From: Larix kaempferi
Taxonomy: Eukaryota; Streptophyta; Pinopsida; Pinales; Pinaceae
Assembly (NCBI GenBank): GCA_027924585.1
Contig: BSBM01000386.1
Location: 2,614,001-2,678,000 of the forward strand
Length of the DNA stretch: 64,000 bases
Direction: 5' to 3'
Of this stretch, positions 34,351 to 46,187 are shown in pieces. A model generated the notes under the pieces. That model was not told the DNA's origin. It did no database searches and was given only the letters and a program-made list of their open reading frames with translations. Positions within the stretch are counted from its first letter, which is position 1, and each line of letters begins with the position of its first letter. The position numbers and the translations under genes were made by a program.

Positions 34351-34836
34351 CTACAATTCATCTGAGAGTATATCCAGTACTCCTTTTTCATATAGTAATT
34401 GCTTAATGGACAGACTTAGAGAATTTAGGTACTTACCACGATAACCCTTGAAGAAGTACCGTTCTGCTGCGCTGAAACTCTTTCTCTGATCAACCGCGAA
34501 CTCTGTGATGAAGCCGTCCAGCAGACTCGTAAGCCAGAAGTCTACTGCGCGTGAGATGGGGTTATCGACACCCTTCAAGGTCTGAATCAGCTCTGCTGTC
34601 CAGACAACTTCTCGCCTCTTCTTGACACCGCTGTTGTCAACAAGCTTTGATAACCAACCATATAACTCAATAGCATAAGTTACGAAGAATATCTCGTGAA
34701 GATCTGTAAAAATGTGCTTCTGTAGCCAAGCCTCAGTGCTCAGTCTAGGATTCTTGTTTTCTTTTGCAGCAAACTCTCTTTCTTTTGACTCAACCCACTG
34801 GTTAAGTTCTTGCTTGGTAGGATGCCAACAGAACAT
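34351..34836 (-). CDS. G3 pre-gag conserved ORF
   Basis: 161 codons from ATG at 34836 to UAG at 34351-34353. It is in the same frame as Gag-Pol; only the UAG and four sense codons separate it from the gag ATG, so readthrough would yield an N-terminally extended Gag. Soluble, mixed alpha-helical composition, with W/Y/F-rich segments (LYGWLSKLVDN, RAVDFWLTSLLDGFITEF, ERYFFKGYRGKYLNSL). Homologous frames precede gag in G1 and G2, strongest over the last 80 residues. Function unknown. Ogre-type elements also carry an ORF before gag, but no relationship is shown here. Confidence 0.78.
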   Translation of the reverse strand: MFCWHPTKQELNQWVESKEREFAAKENKNPRLSTEAWLQKHIFTDLHEIFFVTYAIELYGWLSKLVDNSGVKKRREVVWTAELIQTLKGVDNPISRAVDFWLTSLLDGFITEFAVDQRKSFSAAERYFFKGYRGKYLNSLSLSIKQLLYEKGVLDILSDEL

Positions 34837-34871
34837 CAGCTCAATGTGTTCAAACCGGCAACGGAACCATT
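34837..34871 (-). promoter_or_regulatory. G3 primer-binding region
   Basis: Two bases inside the 5' LTR the minus strand reads TGGTTCCGTTGCCGG. It starts with TGG like all tRNA 3' ends and partly resembles the tRNA-Asp primer site used by many plant gypsy elements (CCGTTGCCGG shared). The exact tRNA is unassigned. The leader before the pre-gag ORF is unusually short, about 35 bases. Confidence 0.6.
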
Positions 34872-36423
34872 TGTTGATCTTTGATTTCTCTTTGACAGAC
34901 CCGGGCGTGCGGTAATCTTTTAGACCAACAGAACCCTTAGCTCACTGGCCCTTTCGGCAACAGGTCGCAGAAGCGACCTGAGGTCTCACCCGAAGTGATT
35001 CTAATGGGAGGCAGAAGACTCAAGTGTCCTCAGCCAAGTTCCGAGGCATCCAGGGTGCTCAAACCCACCTTAACCCCTTTCACCGAAGCTGTCTATCTCA
35101 TTCCATTACTCCGGCTACGCCTCTGTCTTATCGCAGTACGCAGGGAATGCGATAAGTCTTTCCCTATGTGAACCCGTCTAGCGATACCCAGGATATCGTA
35201 GGTGCGATGTCTTGCCCTTCTAGTTCCTGCGGCAAGCGAACTTTGGCCGCTTCCTGGGCTAACAGGTGGTCTTAGCTATCCTTATCCTGGTACTGCAGTC
35301 AGCAACAGCATTCAGCCTACAAGCCTAACCCTCACTACTGAAGTCGACCCTTGATATCTCGCAACACGTAACTAGGTAGAACATTACTTTGCGCAATGTC
35401 TAAATAAACCATTCATGCCTCATATTCAGTTCTTACTCGCACATTAACCTCTGTTTAACAATTATATAGTTCGCAAAGAGGTTAGCTACGATTATCGCAC
35501 TTGTTATACATCATTCAGAAGTTAACTGACGACCATGTACATTACTTATAACAGATTGAAGCATTCATATATAGCACAACCACATGAATGAGAATAATGG
35601 CTACACAATTACAATAGTGCTACTTAGATAAGCACATTGATACTCCCAGGGCAAAGGCTACGCCCAGGGGAACTGCGGTTCTTGTTTACAACTCTGGGGA
35701 ATAAACATAGCTCCGTTCCACTCTTTACAATAGGGGTCTTCTGGGAAACTCCACCTCAGTGGGAGCCCTTCTCTATAGACCTCTTTTCTCTTCTTGCTTT
35801 TACAGTGCACTCTCTCCCTCTCGCAATCCCAGCGGATTGCACTATCTCTCAACAGGTCGGCCCTTGTATTCTCAGGGATGTTCAGACTTGCAACAACAAA
35901 AGACTTGACTAGCATCTACCTGATGTCTCTATCGCTATGTGGCCAACCCCTTATCCTATAAAAAGACTACTATATATAGATGGCCCGAAGGTCTCATCGC
36001 AGTTACAAAACTGTGGGCCTTATCCCAACAGTGACTGAACCCTAACCACTTACAGTAAACTGGCTGTACTTCCATGGCCGCCTTCTGTCTTGTCGCCGCT
36101 TCCTGCAGTCCTTAGTCTTTAATGCATCGACCCGTTGCTTCTTCTTGGTTCACGCAACGCTGACTGTAGTCCTTCGTCTTTATGAGGGTAGCTGAACCCT
36201 CTCTTCATCTTCGGCGCCTTTATTGCAGTGGTTGAGCTCTCCCTTCGGCCTCTTCTTTGTACCACATGCTTGACTTTTCTGTACCTATCGCCGTGATTCC
36301 CGCCGGAATTTGCGCTACGGCGATATCTTTGTCTTACCGCCAAAATTGGTACTTTCCCTCCAGAATTAGTTATCCTTCCCAAAATTAGCAGCTTCCTAAC
36401 TGCTGCGGAAGTTCTCTCCAACA
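34872..36423 (-). repeat. G3 5' LTR
   Basis: 1552 bp, the partner of 23171-24722. It provides the promoter: a TATA-like CTATATATAG on the minus strand at about 35971-35980. Followed by the TSD GATAT at 36424-36428. Confidence 0.96.
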
Positions 36424-36428
36424 GATAT

Positions 36429-36592
36429 ATAATAAAGTACAAATGTAATACATAGAATAATATCTTTCGAAGTTACAAATACATCAACACTCCCTCTTAA
36501 CTAGGAACGTATTCTTTCGTCATAGGTCATCAATACATATTGGCACAAGTCTTCAATTCTGGAGCTGGATCAACATCATTAGATCTCGAAGC
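36429..36592 (-). mobile_element. Copia A LTR end and A' internal fragment 1
   Basis: 36429-36489 completes the 591-bp LTR begun at 22641. 36490-36592 matches the internal sequence just inside the left LTR (16692-16794), including the polypurine tract CTCCCTCTTAACTAGG. It is cut at GAAGC by the TR-GAG-like element. Confidence 0.9.
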
Positions 36593-37280
36593 TATAAAAT
36601 TAGTCACAACAGATCTATTGAACAAGTAAATCAATCACAATTATGTAAAACAAATTGGAGTAAAAACTGTGCAAGAGAGATGCATTAGTCGCTCTATAAT
36701 CCAGAATAGTAGAATTACAATAAAATACTATCGCAATGAGTGAGCCAAGCCAAGCAATTCGAATTGCCTAAGGAGGTCAATCAAATAGCCTACATGGTGT
36801 AGCTTGTCTTCACTAGGAGTCATCATCATCATCATCATCAGTGGAGTGTTATCAATACACAAGTAACTGTCAACAGGTGTCAAAATGTGTCTAACTGAGT
36901 GTATGTAGGTGTAACACATGCAAAGGAGTGAAAGGAGGCTCAAGTGAGGTGCATGGGAAGCTTATTGGAGTCAGAATAGGATGTTTAGGCTAACTGGAGG
37001 TCAATCGGAGTGTCAGAGACAGTCAACTAGTCAATCTGTCCTCAAATCAAGGAGCAGATCCACAAATCACTCACTAGCTGAAGTGTAACTGAGTGGTAGG
37101 TGAGGGAGGGCGGATTTATCAAGTGGTAGATGAAATAAGGGCACCACACTGGCTAAGAGGGCTATAAATGAGCATAAAGAAGCTCTTGGGGCTAGAAAAC
37201 TGAGGACTAGGTGCTGGGAGACACCACCCTGATGACTAGGATGCATGCAATCATTAAATGATGATGTGAATATATTAACA
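36593..37280 (-). repeat. TR-GAG-like element 3' LTR
   Basis: Starts TATAAAATTAG where the partner has TGTAAAATTAG (terminal TG mutated) and ends ATATTAACA. An ATC repeat at about 36824-36840 is longer here than in the partner LTR. Confidence 0.9.
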
Positions 37281-37645
37281 CCACCCCACAAGCTATACTA
37301 TGTGGTATAAAAATAAATGATAGGGCCTTGGTAACTAGGACCAAAGGTCACCCCAATACAATAATAATCCAAACTAAGAATAGTCAATAAACCGAGGAAA
37401 TGGAGAAAACCTCATGGGAAAAATACCCCCCCTCAAAATAGACTGTAAAACACCAAAAGATTTAACTGCTCCAAAATCAAGTAGATATGTCTAGAGGTAT
37501 CTTACTCTTCGGAGTAAATGGATCATGCTCCAAAAACATGTGCTTGAATTCTCCATCAGTGGATGCAAGCGAATGTGGAGACTTTATGAACTTGCTCTTC
37601 ATACCAAAAATGGTGAGAACAAATCTGAAAAATATGAGGATGATC
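37281..37645 (-). other. TR-GAG-like element 3' untranslated part
   Basis: Between the gag stop and the 3' LTR. No coding signal apart from a short plus-strand frame without features. Contains the polypurine tract at its left end. Confidence 0.6.
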
Positions 37646-38512
37646 CTAGAACCTGTGATTCAAACCAAGTGAGGTAGGAATATCTCCAATCAAATCAAAT
37701 AGATCTTGAAACTTGAACTTCTTATCAATAGAAGTTAAATCAGCTCCAAAAATAGATGAATGGTTTCTTGAGATCTCCTTTGAACCAACAAGGGTGAGAT
37801 CAAAACCAAAATCAGCAAAAGGTGCATGAGAATTGAACTCAAGCGAATGGTAGTGCTCTTCATCTTCATTAAAACTCTGAGAAAATTTGCAAATGATAGA
37901 ACATAAGTCTATAGGAGGAATGCAATCAAGGAGGGAGGATGCTTCACCTCCAAAATCATATTTTACCTCCAAAACTTCAAATAGATCATTATTCTGCATA
38001 CCGACAAACTCATGTGAAAGAGAGGATTCAAGAACCTCTTCGGAATCTAGAGTATGAGCTGGTTTATCTTGCTCAAAATTTGAAATAGAAGACTTTGAGA
38101 GAATGAGTGTTGAATCTACAGTTTCTTCTTCATCTTGAATAATGGATGAAGGCAAGACATAATTGGAGAGAGCACATAAGGAGGTCTCACTTGGTTTGTT
38201 CTCCAAAAGGATAGCATGATCCTCTTCTTTCTGCTTTCCAAATTCTCTATCGAGTTGGGCCCATAGATCTCTTGGATTTTCAGCAGTAGTACTGAGGTAG
38301 CGCATACAAGGAGACATAGCAAGACATATTGTCCCAAAAGCTCTATCACGGTCAATAAGTCAATCATTCTCCTCTTCATCGGAATAAAAATCTCTTGTAT
38401 TACCAATGCACATATCAAAAAGACATTGTCTCTTCAAGAATGCAATCATCTTTGGTTTCCATTCATCATAGTTGAATGGAGTAAGAATATTTTGTGAAGA
38501 AGAAGTCTCCAT
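37646..38512 (-). pseudogene. Gag-only ORF of the TR-GAG-like element
   Basis: The frame starts at the ATG complementary to 38510-38512 (METSSSQNILTPFNYDEW) and runs to 37646. It is interrupted once by TGA at 38360-38362, where a Trp would fit, so the downstream 223 codons from 38317 appear as a separate ORF. The N-terminal half has the Copia Gag pattern: FNYDEWKPKMIAFLKR, then TAENPRDLWAQLDREFGKQK. The C-terminal half is acidic and low in basic residues, with no zinc knuckle or protease. Such Gag could help package the element RNA in particles made by other copies. Confidence 0.75.
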
Positions 38513-38839
38513 TTCTGCATTAGCGAATGCAAATGGAGGAAGTAAGAAACCTGCAAATCACAAGCAAAACAAGAATCATAAGGTCGAACAATCCACCCTT
38601 TTAGAGTTGCATCACACCTAGGATTGGAGATCAAGCCAGCTTGAAGATCCAATGTATCATATCCAGGAATTCTGTGGAAAACTGAAGCTCCTGGAGTGGA
38701 TTGGAGTGTATTTTTAAGCCTTTCATGCACATGAGATTTTGCATGCCAAAACTTCAGTAATTTTGAGCAAATTCACTCAATTATTCATGTAGAACACCTG
38801 TAGGAGAGAGATATTGTCCCTGCAATGGCTTTGATACCA

Positions 38840-39558
38840 TGTAAAATTAGTCACAGCAGATCTATTGAACAAGTAAATCAATCACAATGATGTAAAACAA
38901 ATTGGAGTAAAAACTGTGCAAGAGAGATGCATCAGTCGCTCTATAATCCAGAATAGTAGAATTACAATACAACACTGTCACAATGAGTGAGACAAACCAA
39001 GCAATTCGAATTGCCTAAGGAGGTCAATCAAATAGCCTGCATGGTGTAGCTTGTCTTCACTAGGAGTCATCATCATCATCAGTGGAGTGTCATCAATACA
39101 CAAGTAACTGTCAACAGGTGTCAAACTGAGCAACGGGTGTCAAACTGAGTCTAACTAAGTGTATGTAGGTGTAACACATGAAAAGGAGTGAAAGGAGGCT
39201 CAAGTGAGGTGCATGGGGAGCTGACTGGAGTCAGAACAGTCTGTCTAGGCTAACTGGAGGTCAATCGGAGTGTCAGAGACAGTCAACTAGTCAATCTATC
39301 CTCAAATCAAGGAGCAGATCCACAAATCACTCACTAACTGAAGTGTAACTGAGTGGTAGGTGAGGGAGGGAACCTTTCTCAAGTGGTAGATGAAATAAGG
39401 GTACCACATTGGCTAGCAGGGATGTAAATGAGCATAAAGAAGCTCCCGGGGATAGAAAAGTGAGGACTAGGTGCTGGGAGACACCACCCTGATGACTGGG
39501 ATGCATGCAATTGCACGCATGCATGCAATCATTAAATGATGATGTGAATATCTTAACA
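38840..39558 (-). repeat. TR-GAG-like element 5' LTR
   Basis: Begins TGTAAAATTAGTCACAGC beside the primer site and ends CTTAACA. It is 31 bp longer than the other LTR because of short internal duplications near 39117-39150 and 39500-39525, so the insertion is not very recent. Confidence 0.9.
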
Positions 39559-39563
39559 GAAGC

Positions 39564-39934
39564 ATCATCATCATCACTACTGTTGTACTCGACATCTCGA
39601 ACACTGGGCTATCTATGAATTCTGCTCGTCATAGGAAGTTCTAAAGAGCCAGCCCTTTTTCATGTTGGATGTAGGCCCACCATCTGTAGGTCTTCATCAA
39701 CACTACGAGTGGTCTAATAGAGGTGGTAACTCAGGCCTCATTATGTGCATATTCAAAGCCTAACAAGACTATCCCAGGAACAGTTTGCGTGCCTAAGAAC
39801 GACTGACAAGATATCCTAGGGATTATATGCATCCCTTCACAAAACCTTTAAAGACTATTCAGGATCAGTTTACGTGCCTCAGCACGACCGACAAGATTCT
39901 CTAAAGAGCATCCCAGGACTTATTATGAGCACAT
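39564..39934 (-). mobile_element. A' internal fragment 2
   Basis: Continues the A' 3' region interrupted at 36592 and matches 16795 onward, including AAAACCT-type tandem units. It is cut at CACAT (39930-39934) by Copia B. Confidence 0.88.
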
Positions 39935-40424
39935 TGTTAAGTTTAAACCAAATAGACTAGCAAGATCACTGAAAGAAACATAATCACAAGATAGACACAG
40001 AATTTACCCTGGGAAACCCTCATGGGGTAGAAAACCTAGCAAAGCTTTCCTCAATAAGATGATAAACCAAAATGCAAGATGTGCTCCCTCCTTCTCTAGC
40101 TCCTTAGCAGATCTCCCAGACAAGTGCGCTACTTTTCTCAAATGAGTGAGTGTGTCTAATGAGGAGTTCACCTCCTCTATTTATACTAATTCCCGACTGA
40201 CCAAAATACCTAATGGGGCCGACCTCTCCTAGAGAAGTCTAATAACCCCTAAAATATGACATCAGGGCCGACCCCCACATGGTGGGTCTAATAACCCTAG
40301 TTAACACAAACCCCTGGAGGAATAATCATCTCCAGATACATGATAGGGTTACCTCGGAGGGATGAAACATCTCCGAAATAATAATGTACAAATATAATAT
40401 TCTTAGAAGTTACAATATTCAACA
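39935..40424 (-). repeat. Copia B 3' LTR
   Basis: Minus-strand TATAAATAGAG at about 40175-40185. Two GGCCGACC...CTAATAACCC motifs lie on the U3 side (40214-40295). The internal edge CTCCCCCTTAACGAG gives the polypurine tract TTAAGGGGGAG. Confidence 0.92.
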
Positions 40425-42094
40425 CTCCCCCTTAACGAGAAGGATATTATAACAACATCTGTAGGATCAAGGAGTCATCGACTACATCATACATGATACA
40501 TCTATAAATCATTGGAAGCTTTCTTTATACATCATCAGTAACTCAAGCAGTTACTGGAACATCTTCATGATCTTCAATACTGGAACATCAACATCTTCAG
40601 TACTGAGTCTTCATCTTCTGTAGCACACGAATAGCTACATCATAATCACACGATCATCATCATCGTCATCACACGATCATTAGCATCGTCATCACACGAT
40701 CATCAGCATCGTCATCACACGATCATCAGCATCGTCATTACACAATCATTAGCATCGTCATCACACAATCATCAGCATAGTCATCACACGATCATCAGCA
40801 TCGTCATCACATGATCATCAACATTGTCATCACACGATCATCAACATTGTCATCACATGATCATCAGTACAACAATAGCATACCCTGCAATACACATGAT
40901 CCAGTTACAGGATGATCATTCCCTCTCACTTTAAGACACCTCACCATGTCTAGGGATGATGCAATCCCAATCTATTTACAGGATGATTAGTCCTTATCAC
41001 TTTAAGACATCACAACATGTCTAGGGACGAGGAAATCCCAATCTATTCACAGGATGATTAGTCCTTATCACTTTAAGACATCTCACCATGTCTAGGGACG
41101 AGGCAATCCCAATCTATTTACAGGATGATTAGTCCTTATCACTTTAAGACATCTCACCATGTCTAGGGACGAGGCAATCCCAATTTATTTACAAGATGAT
41201 TAGTCCTTATCACTTTAAGACATCTCACCATGTCTAGGGACGAGGCAATCCCAATCTATTTTACAGGATGATTAGTCCTTATCACTTTAAGACATCTCAC
41301 CATGTCTAGGGACGAGGCAATCCCAATCACGTACATTTTGAACCAAGGTCCAGGGACAATGCAGTCCTATCTTCCATTTTCGGAGACACCTGTCTACGGC
41401 TCACTTTAGGACTGAAGTCCAGGGATGATTCAATCCTTTTTCTTTCTCGGAGACATCTGTCTACGGCTCACTTTAGAACTTGAGTTCAAGGATGATGCAA
41501 TCCTATCATGTCCACCAAGGACTTCATTCTCGGAGACATCATGTCTACGGCTCTCTTCAGGATGATGCAATCCTATTCTGTCCGTCAAGGACTTCATTCT
41601 CGGAGACATCATGTCTACGGATCTCTTCAGAACTTGAGTTCAAGGATGATTCAATCCTCACATGTATTCTCATCAATACAGGTACAAGTATCCTCATCCA
41701 TACAAGTACATTTAATCAATACATGTATCATAAAAAATATGTATTCTCACTAATACATTTAATATCAAAAGCATGTATTCTCACTAATACATCTATCATC
41801 AAAAACATGTATTCTCACTAATACATCTGTCATCAAAAACATGTATTCTCACTAATACATCTGTCATCAGAAACATGTATTCTCACTAATACATCTGTCA
41901 TAAAAAACATGTATTCTCACTAATACATCTATCATCAAAAACATGTATTCTCACTAATACATCTATCATAAAAAAAAAAACATGTATAAGTAATAACTAA
42001 GTATCTAAATATTTCTAAGTATCTAGGTGAGTGAACAGGTAACCTTATCATCAACCTTGTGTTTGATGAGGCAATCTCATCATTAGTGACTATA
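40425..42094 (-). repeat. Copia B 3' untranslated region with three tandem arrays
   Basis: No gene in 1.67 kb. Array 1 (about 40645-40865) repeats a roughly 24-bp CATCACACGATCATCAG-like word. Array 2 has 71-72-bp units starting at 40908, 40979, 41050, 41121, 41192 and 41264. Bases 41340-41660 hold about 80-bp related units with CGGAGACATC. Array 3 has 34-bp units starting at 41772, 41806, 41840, 41874, 41908 and 41942. Confidence 0.9.
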
Positions 42095-45000
42095 CTACTC
42101 CCCCTTTCGAGGAGGGTCCTTTTGAACTACACCAAGCTTGTCTCGGAAGTATTCAAATTTTACTCGAGACAGAGGTTTGGTCAAGATATCTGCAATTTGA
42201 TCCTCAGTGCTTACATACTAGAGCTTGATAGCTCCTCTCTGCACCATATCTCGTATATAAAAGTATCGGATCTCTATGTGTTTTGACTTATCATGGAATA
42301 CAGGATTTTCTGTCATTTTAATGCAGCTTTGATTGTCATACATAATCATAGTGGGATCCATTTCTAAGTCAAACACTCCAGATAATAGTTTCCGAAGCCA
42401 TGCTGCTTCACAGCTAGCAGAGCAGGAAGCTATGTATTCTGCTTCAGCAGTACTGAGGGCCACACTAGATTGCTTCTTACTGAACCAAGAGATCATGGCA
42501 GATCCAAGACCATAACATCCACCTGATGTACTTTTTCTATCTGAGACACTTCCTGCCCAATCAGAATCTGAGTAACCATGTAACTTGAGTTCATGATCTC
42601 CAAGATAATATAGACCAAAATCCAATGTACCTTTTAGGTATCTCATCACATGCTTTGCAGCTATTAAATGGACCTTTCTAGGTTCTACTAGATACTGACT
42701 TAGAGTATTTACAGCAAAGCATATATCTGGCCTAGTATTTGTTAAATACATCAATGACCTGATGATTTGTCTATATAGAGTTAGGTCCACTAGTTCCGAT
42801 GAGTCATTAACTAATAAATTTAGGTTGGAGTCCATGGGAGTGGCCATGGGTTTACATTCCAACATATCAAACCTTTTTAGAATCTCCACAGCATACTTAC
42901 CTTGATTCAGAAAGATTCCTTTTGGTTCTTGCCATACTTCTAGACCTAAGAAGTAGTGCATTAATCCGAGATCTTTCATCTCGAATTCTGAAGAAAGCTT
43001 CTTCTTGCTTTCAATAATCTATTTCTCATTTCCAGTTAGAAATAGATTGTCTACATATAACAACAATATAATTGGTTCATCATCCATCACTTTGAGGTAA
43101 AGATTGGGGTCAGCTTTACTCTTGGTAAAGCCCATGCTTGTTAAGAAATTGTCAATCCTTCCGTAACAAGCCCTGGGAGCTTGCTTCAATCCATATAATG
43201 CCTTTTTCAGTTTGCATACATGAGTCCTTCCATCTTTAACCTCAAACCCTTGTGGTTGTTCTATGTATACTTCTTCTTCAATTACACCATTCAGAAAAGC
43301 TGTCTTAACATCCATTTGGTGTAATTTCCACTTCATCATGGATGCAAGTGCCATGATAGTTCTAATTGAAGTATACCTAGCAACTGGTGCAAATGTTTCT
43401 TCATAGTCAATTCCCTCCTTCTGAGAGAATCCTCTGGCTACAAATCTTGCCTTGTATTTTTCAATGCTTCCATCTGCAGCATGTTTTATCTTGAAGATCC
43501 ATTTGGAAGAAACCACACTTTTATCTTTTGGTTTGGGAACTATATCCCAAACATCATTTTTCATTATTGACTGATATTCTTCTGTCATTGCTTCTACCCA
43601 TTCTTTCTTCTGAGCTGCCTCTTCATAGCTAGTAGGTAGTTGATCCACAAGATCACACATCAAGGCCATATAGTTGGATACTAGCTTTGGTTTCTTTCTT
43701 TCTCTGGTGGAGCCTTCAGGAGCTCCATATCTTTCAGCCCCTTGAATAATATCTCTAGCCCATGTTGGCCTTCTTTTCTTAGATAAATCTGTAATAGGAG
43801 GTTCTTGTGGATCCAACATGTCATGATCCTCTGGTGAATCATTTTCAGGAATGTGTACAGCCTCTATGATTCTAGGAGAGGGATCTTCTTCATAGATTTC
43901 TTCAAGTTGGCACTTCCTAGATTTCTTGAGAGCTGCTTCTTCATCAAATGTTACATCTCTACTGATTTCTATATGATGAAAACCTGGTATGTAAATCCTG
44001 AAGGCTTTGGATGGTTCACAATAACCAACACATATTCCTTTCTCACCAGAAGGATCCAACTTGGTTCTCTTTTCTTTTGGAATGTGGATGTACACAGGAC
44101 ACCCAAATATTTTAAGATGACTTACCTCGGGCTTCTTTCTTGTAAGCACTTCTTCTGGAGTTTTGAAATCAAGAGCACTATGAGATAGTCTATTTTGCAC
44201 ATATACTGCTGTCTTGGCTGCTTCAGCCCATAGATACATGGGAAGATCTTGGTCATGTATCATAGTCTTCACAGCTTCCATGATGGTTCTATTTTTCCTC
44301 TCAGCAAACCCATTTTGTTGGGGATTGTAGGGAGTGGTTGGTTCTCTCTTAATTCTGGCTTCTTTACAAAAATCTTCAAATTCTTTTGAAGTATATTCTC
44401 CACCATTATCTGTTCTAAGAATATTGATTCTCTTTTCTGAGAGATTTTCTATTAGAGCCTTGAACTCTTTGAACTTTCCAAAGACTTCATTCTTACCTTT
44501 TAGAAAGTATATCCAAGTTTTCCTTGAATGGTCATCAATGAATGAAAGATAGTATTCAAACCCACTTAGAGAAGTGGTGGGCATGGGACCACATACATCT
44601 GAGTGTATTAGCTCCAAGATGCTCTTAGTCTTTGTTTCACTCTTTGGAAAGGGGTTCTTGACATTCTTCCCTTTCTTACATCCTTTACACGAGCCATCAT
44701 GATCAACCTTCAAATCTGGTAATCCTATGACCACCTTGCTTACATAGGATAAGGCTTTGTAGTTAATGTGAGCTAATCTTCTATGCCATAGCTCACTGGG
44801 GCTAGAGGTTTCATGAACAAGGGCAACTTCTGGATGACCCTTGAGTTTGTACAAACCTCCTTCCTCTTCACCAATAACAATTGCATCCTTAATAGATTTA
44901 CCTTTGGACCACATTAATACTTGTCCATCAATGAATGCAACTCTATATCCTTTCTTGTCCAATGCTGAGATGGAAAGCAAGTTCTTCTTCAATCCTGGAA

Positions 45001-46187
45001 CATACAAAACTTCCTTCATCTTCATGGGGGTTCCAGAATCAAGTTTGTAGTTTGCTTCACCAATTCCCTTGATGGGATATTGATAGTTATCTCCAAGAGA
45101 TACCTTTTGTGGGGAGGTCTTTTCTTCAAGTTTTGATAGAGTCTTCTTTTGTCCTGTCATGTACTTTGAAGCACCACTATCAATAACCCATGTACCTTCT
45201 CCAGGTGTTATAGATCCAGAGAGTGCGGATAATAGAACATACTCTTCTGCATCTTCTTCTTCATTTCTTCTAGATCTTTTCTTGAAGAAGGTCCTTTCTT
45301 CATCTTCTTCTTCTCTTCTAGGTCTTCTCTTGTGAGGCCTTTCTTCCTCTTCAACTTCTTCTTCACTATCATCTTCTACAAGATGTGCTTGATGTCTTTT
45401 GTGGTGAGTACCCTTTTTCTTCTTGTTAGGACAGTCCTTAGCAATGTGTCCTATTTTGTGACAAATAAAACATTGGAATAAAGAGTAATCTCTTCTTTGA
45501 ATAGATTCTCTTTTCTTTTGAAATCTTTGTGGAGGATGAGACTCCTTGTGACTATCCTTCTTAAAGTAGGATTGATTCCTTCTTTTCTTGGTGTGGGTGG
45601 CCAAGGCTTGGTCATCTTCCTTGAGCAATGCTTCTTTGTTGGCTACCCTAGCCTCTTCTTGAACACAATCCTCCCATACTACATCAAACTTCATGCTTTC
45701 TTTTCTGGCACACATGGTTTGTATGAAAGATTCCCAAGGTCTAGAGAGACCATTTAGGGCAGTCATCACAAGTTCATCTTCATCAAGAGTATCACCAATG
45801 GCATCTAGTTGCTCCTTGATTAGAGAGACTCTTGAGAAGTAGTCTTGAATGGATTCTCTTTTGTGCATCTTGGCACTCTTCAACTGAGTCCTTAGATTCA
45901 TCTTCCTATTGATGTTCTTTCCTTCATACATTCTTCCTAGGGCATCATACATTTCCTTTGGAGTCTTCTTGGAAGCCACTTGGGGAATCAAGTGGTATTT
46001 AATAAAATCAGCTATGATTCTCTTTTCCCTAATCAAATCCTTCCTATGCTTCTCTTTGGCTTCATCTCCTTCCAGTTCTGCAACTTCATCTTTGATATAA
46101 TGAGCAAGATCATTCTCTTCAAGAATGAGACCAATTCTGTATTTCTATGCCTTCTAGCTTGTCTTCAAGCTTAGTGTTTGGAGCCAT
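42095..46187 (-). pseudogene. Copia B Gag-Pol polyprotein, disabled by few changes
   Basis: The original start is the ATG at 46187 (MAPNTKLEDKLEG). A short deletion at about 46145-46160 shifts the frame, which reopens as 1005 codons to UAG at 43019-43021, then continues in the same frame to a second UAG at 42218-42220 and the true stop at 42095-42097. Numbering from 46036: knuckle C189-C202 (CFICHKIGHIAKDC), protease D286-S-G, integrase zinc H418, H423, C450 and C453, catalytic D480, D543 and E579, RT HQMDVKTAFLNG, and active site Y994-V-D-N where YVDD is expected, so the second catalytic Asp is lost. RNase H and the LTKP tail follow 43019. Not functional. Confidence 0.94.

Larger units (their letters stand above)
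23171..36423 (-). mobile_element. Ty3/gypsy element G3, full length and young
   Basis: Complete minus-strand element of 13,253 bp with 1552-bp LTRs at 23171-24722 and 34872-36423, both TGTTG...CAACA. It is flanked by the target duplication GATAT (23166-23170, 36424-36428), and the empty site is preserved at 16626-16630. I saw only two LTR differences (24007/35708 and 24336/36037), so insertion was recent. Gene order in element sense is pre-gag ORF, one-frame Gag-Pol of 2020 residues, then two further sense ORFs. The pol ends in a GPY-type tail with no chromodomain, which points to the Athila/Tat side of plant gypsy. Confidence 0.96.
36593..39558 (-). mobile_element. TR-GAG-like non-autonomous LTR element
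   Basis: 2966 bp with LTRs at 36593-37280 (688 bp) and 38840-39558 (719 bp) and TSD GAAGC at 36588-36592 and 39559-39563. The empty site is at 16790-16794. The internal part (1559 bp) encodes only a Copia-like Gag, with no protease, integrase or RT, so it must borrow enzymes. The minus-strand primer site TGGTATCAAAGCC (complement of 38827-38839) is one mismatch from the initiator-Met tRNA. The minus-strand polypurine tract GTGGGGTGG lies beside the left LTR. Confidence 0.9.

Noticed and set aside
41772-41975. 34-bp direct repeats resembling a CRISPR array
   Set aside because: Units are contiguous with no unique spacers, and they sit in a plant Copia 3' UTR.
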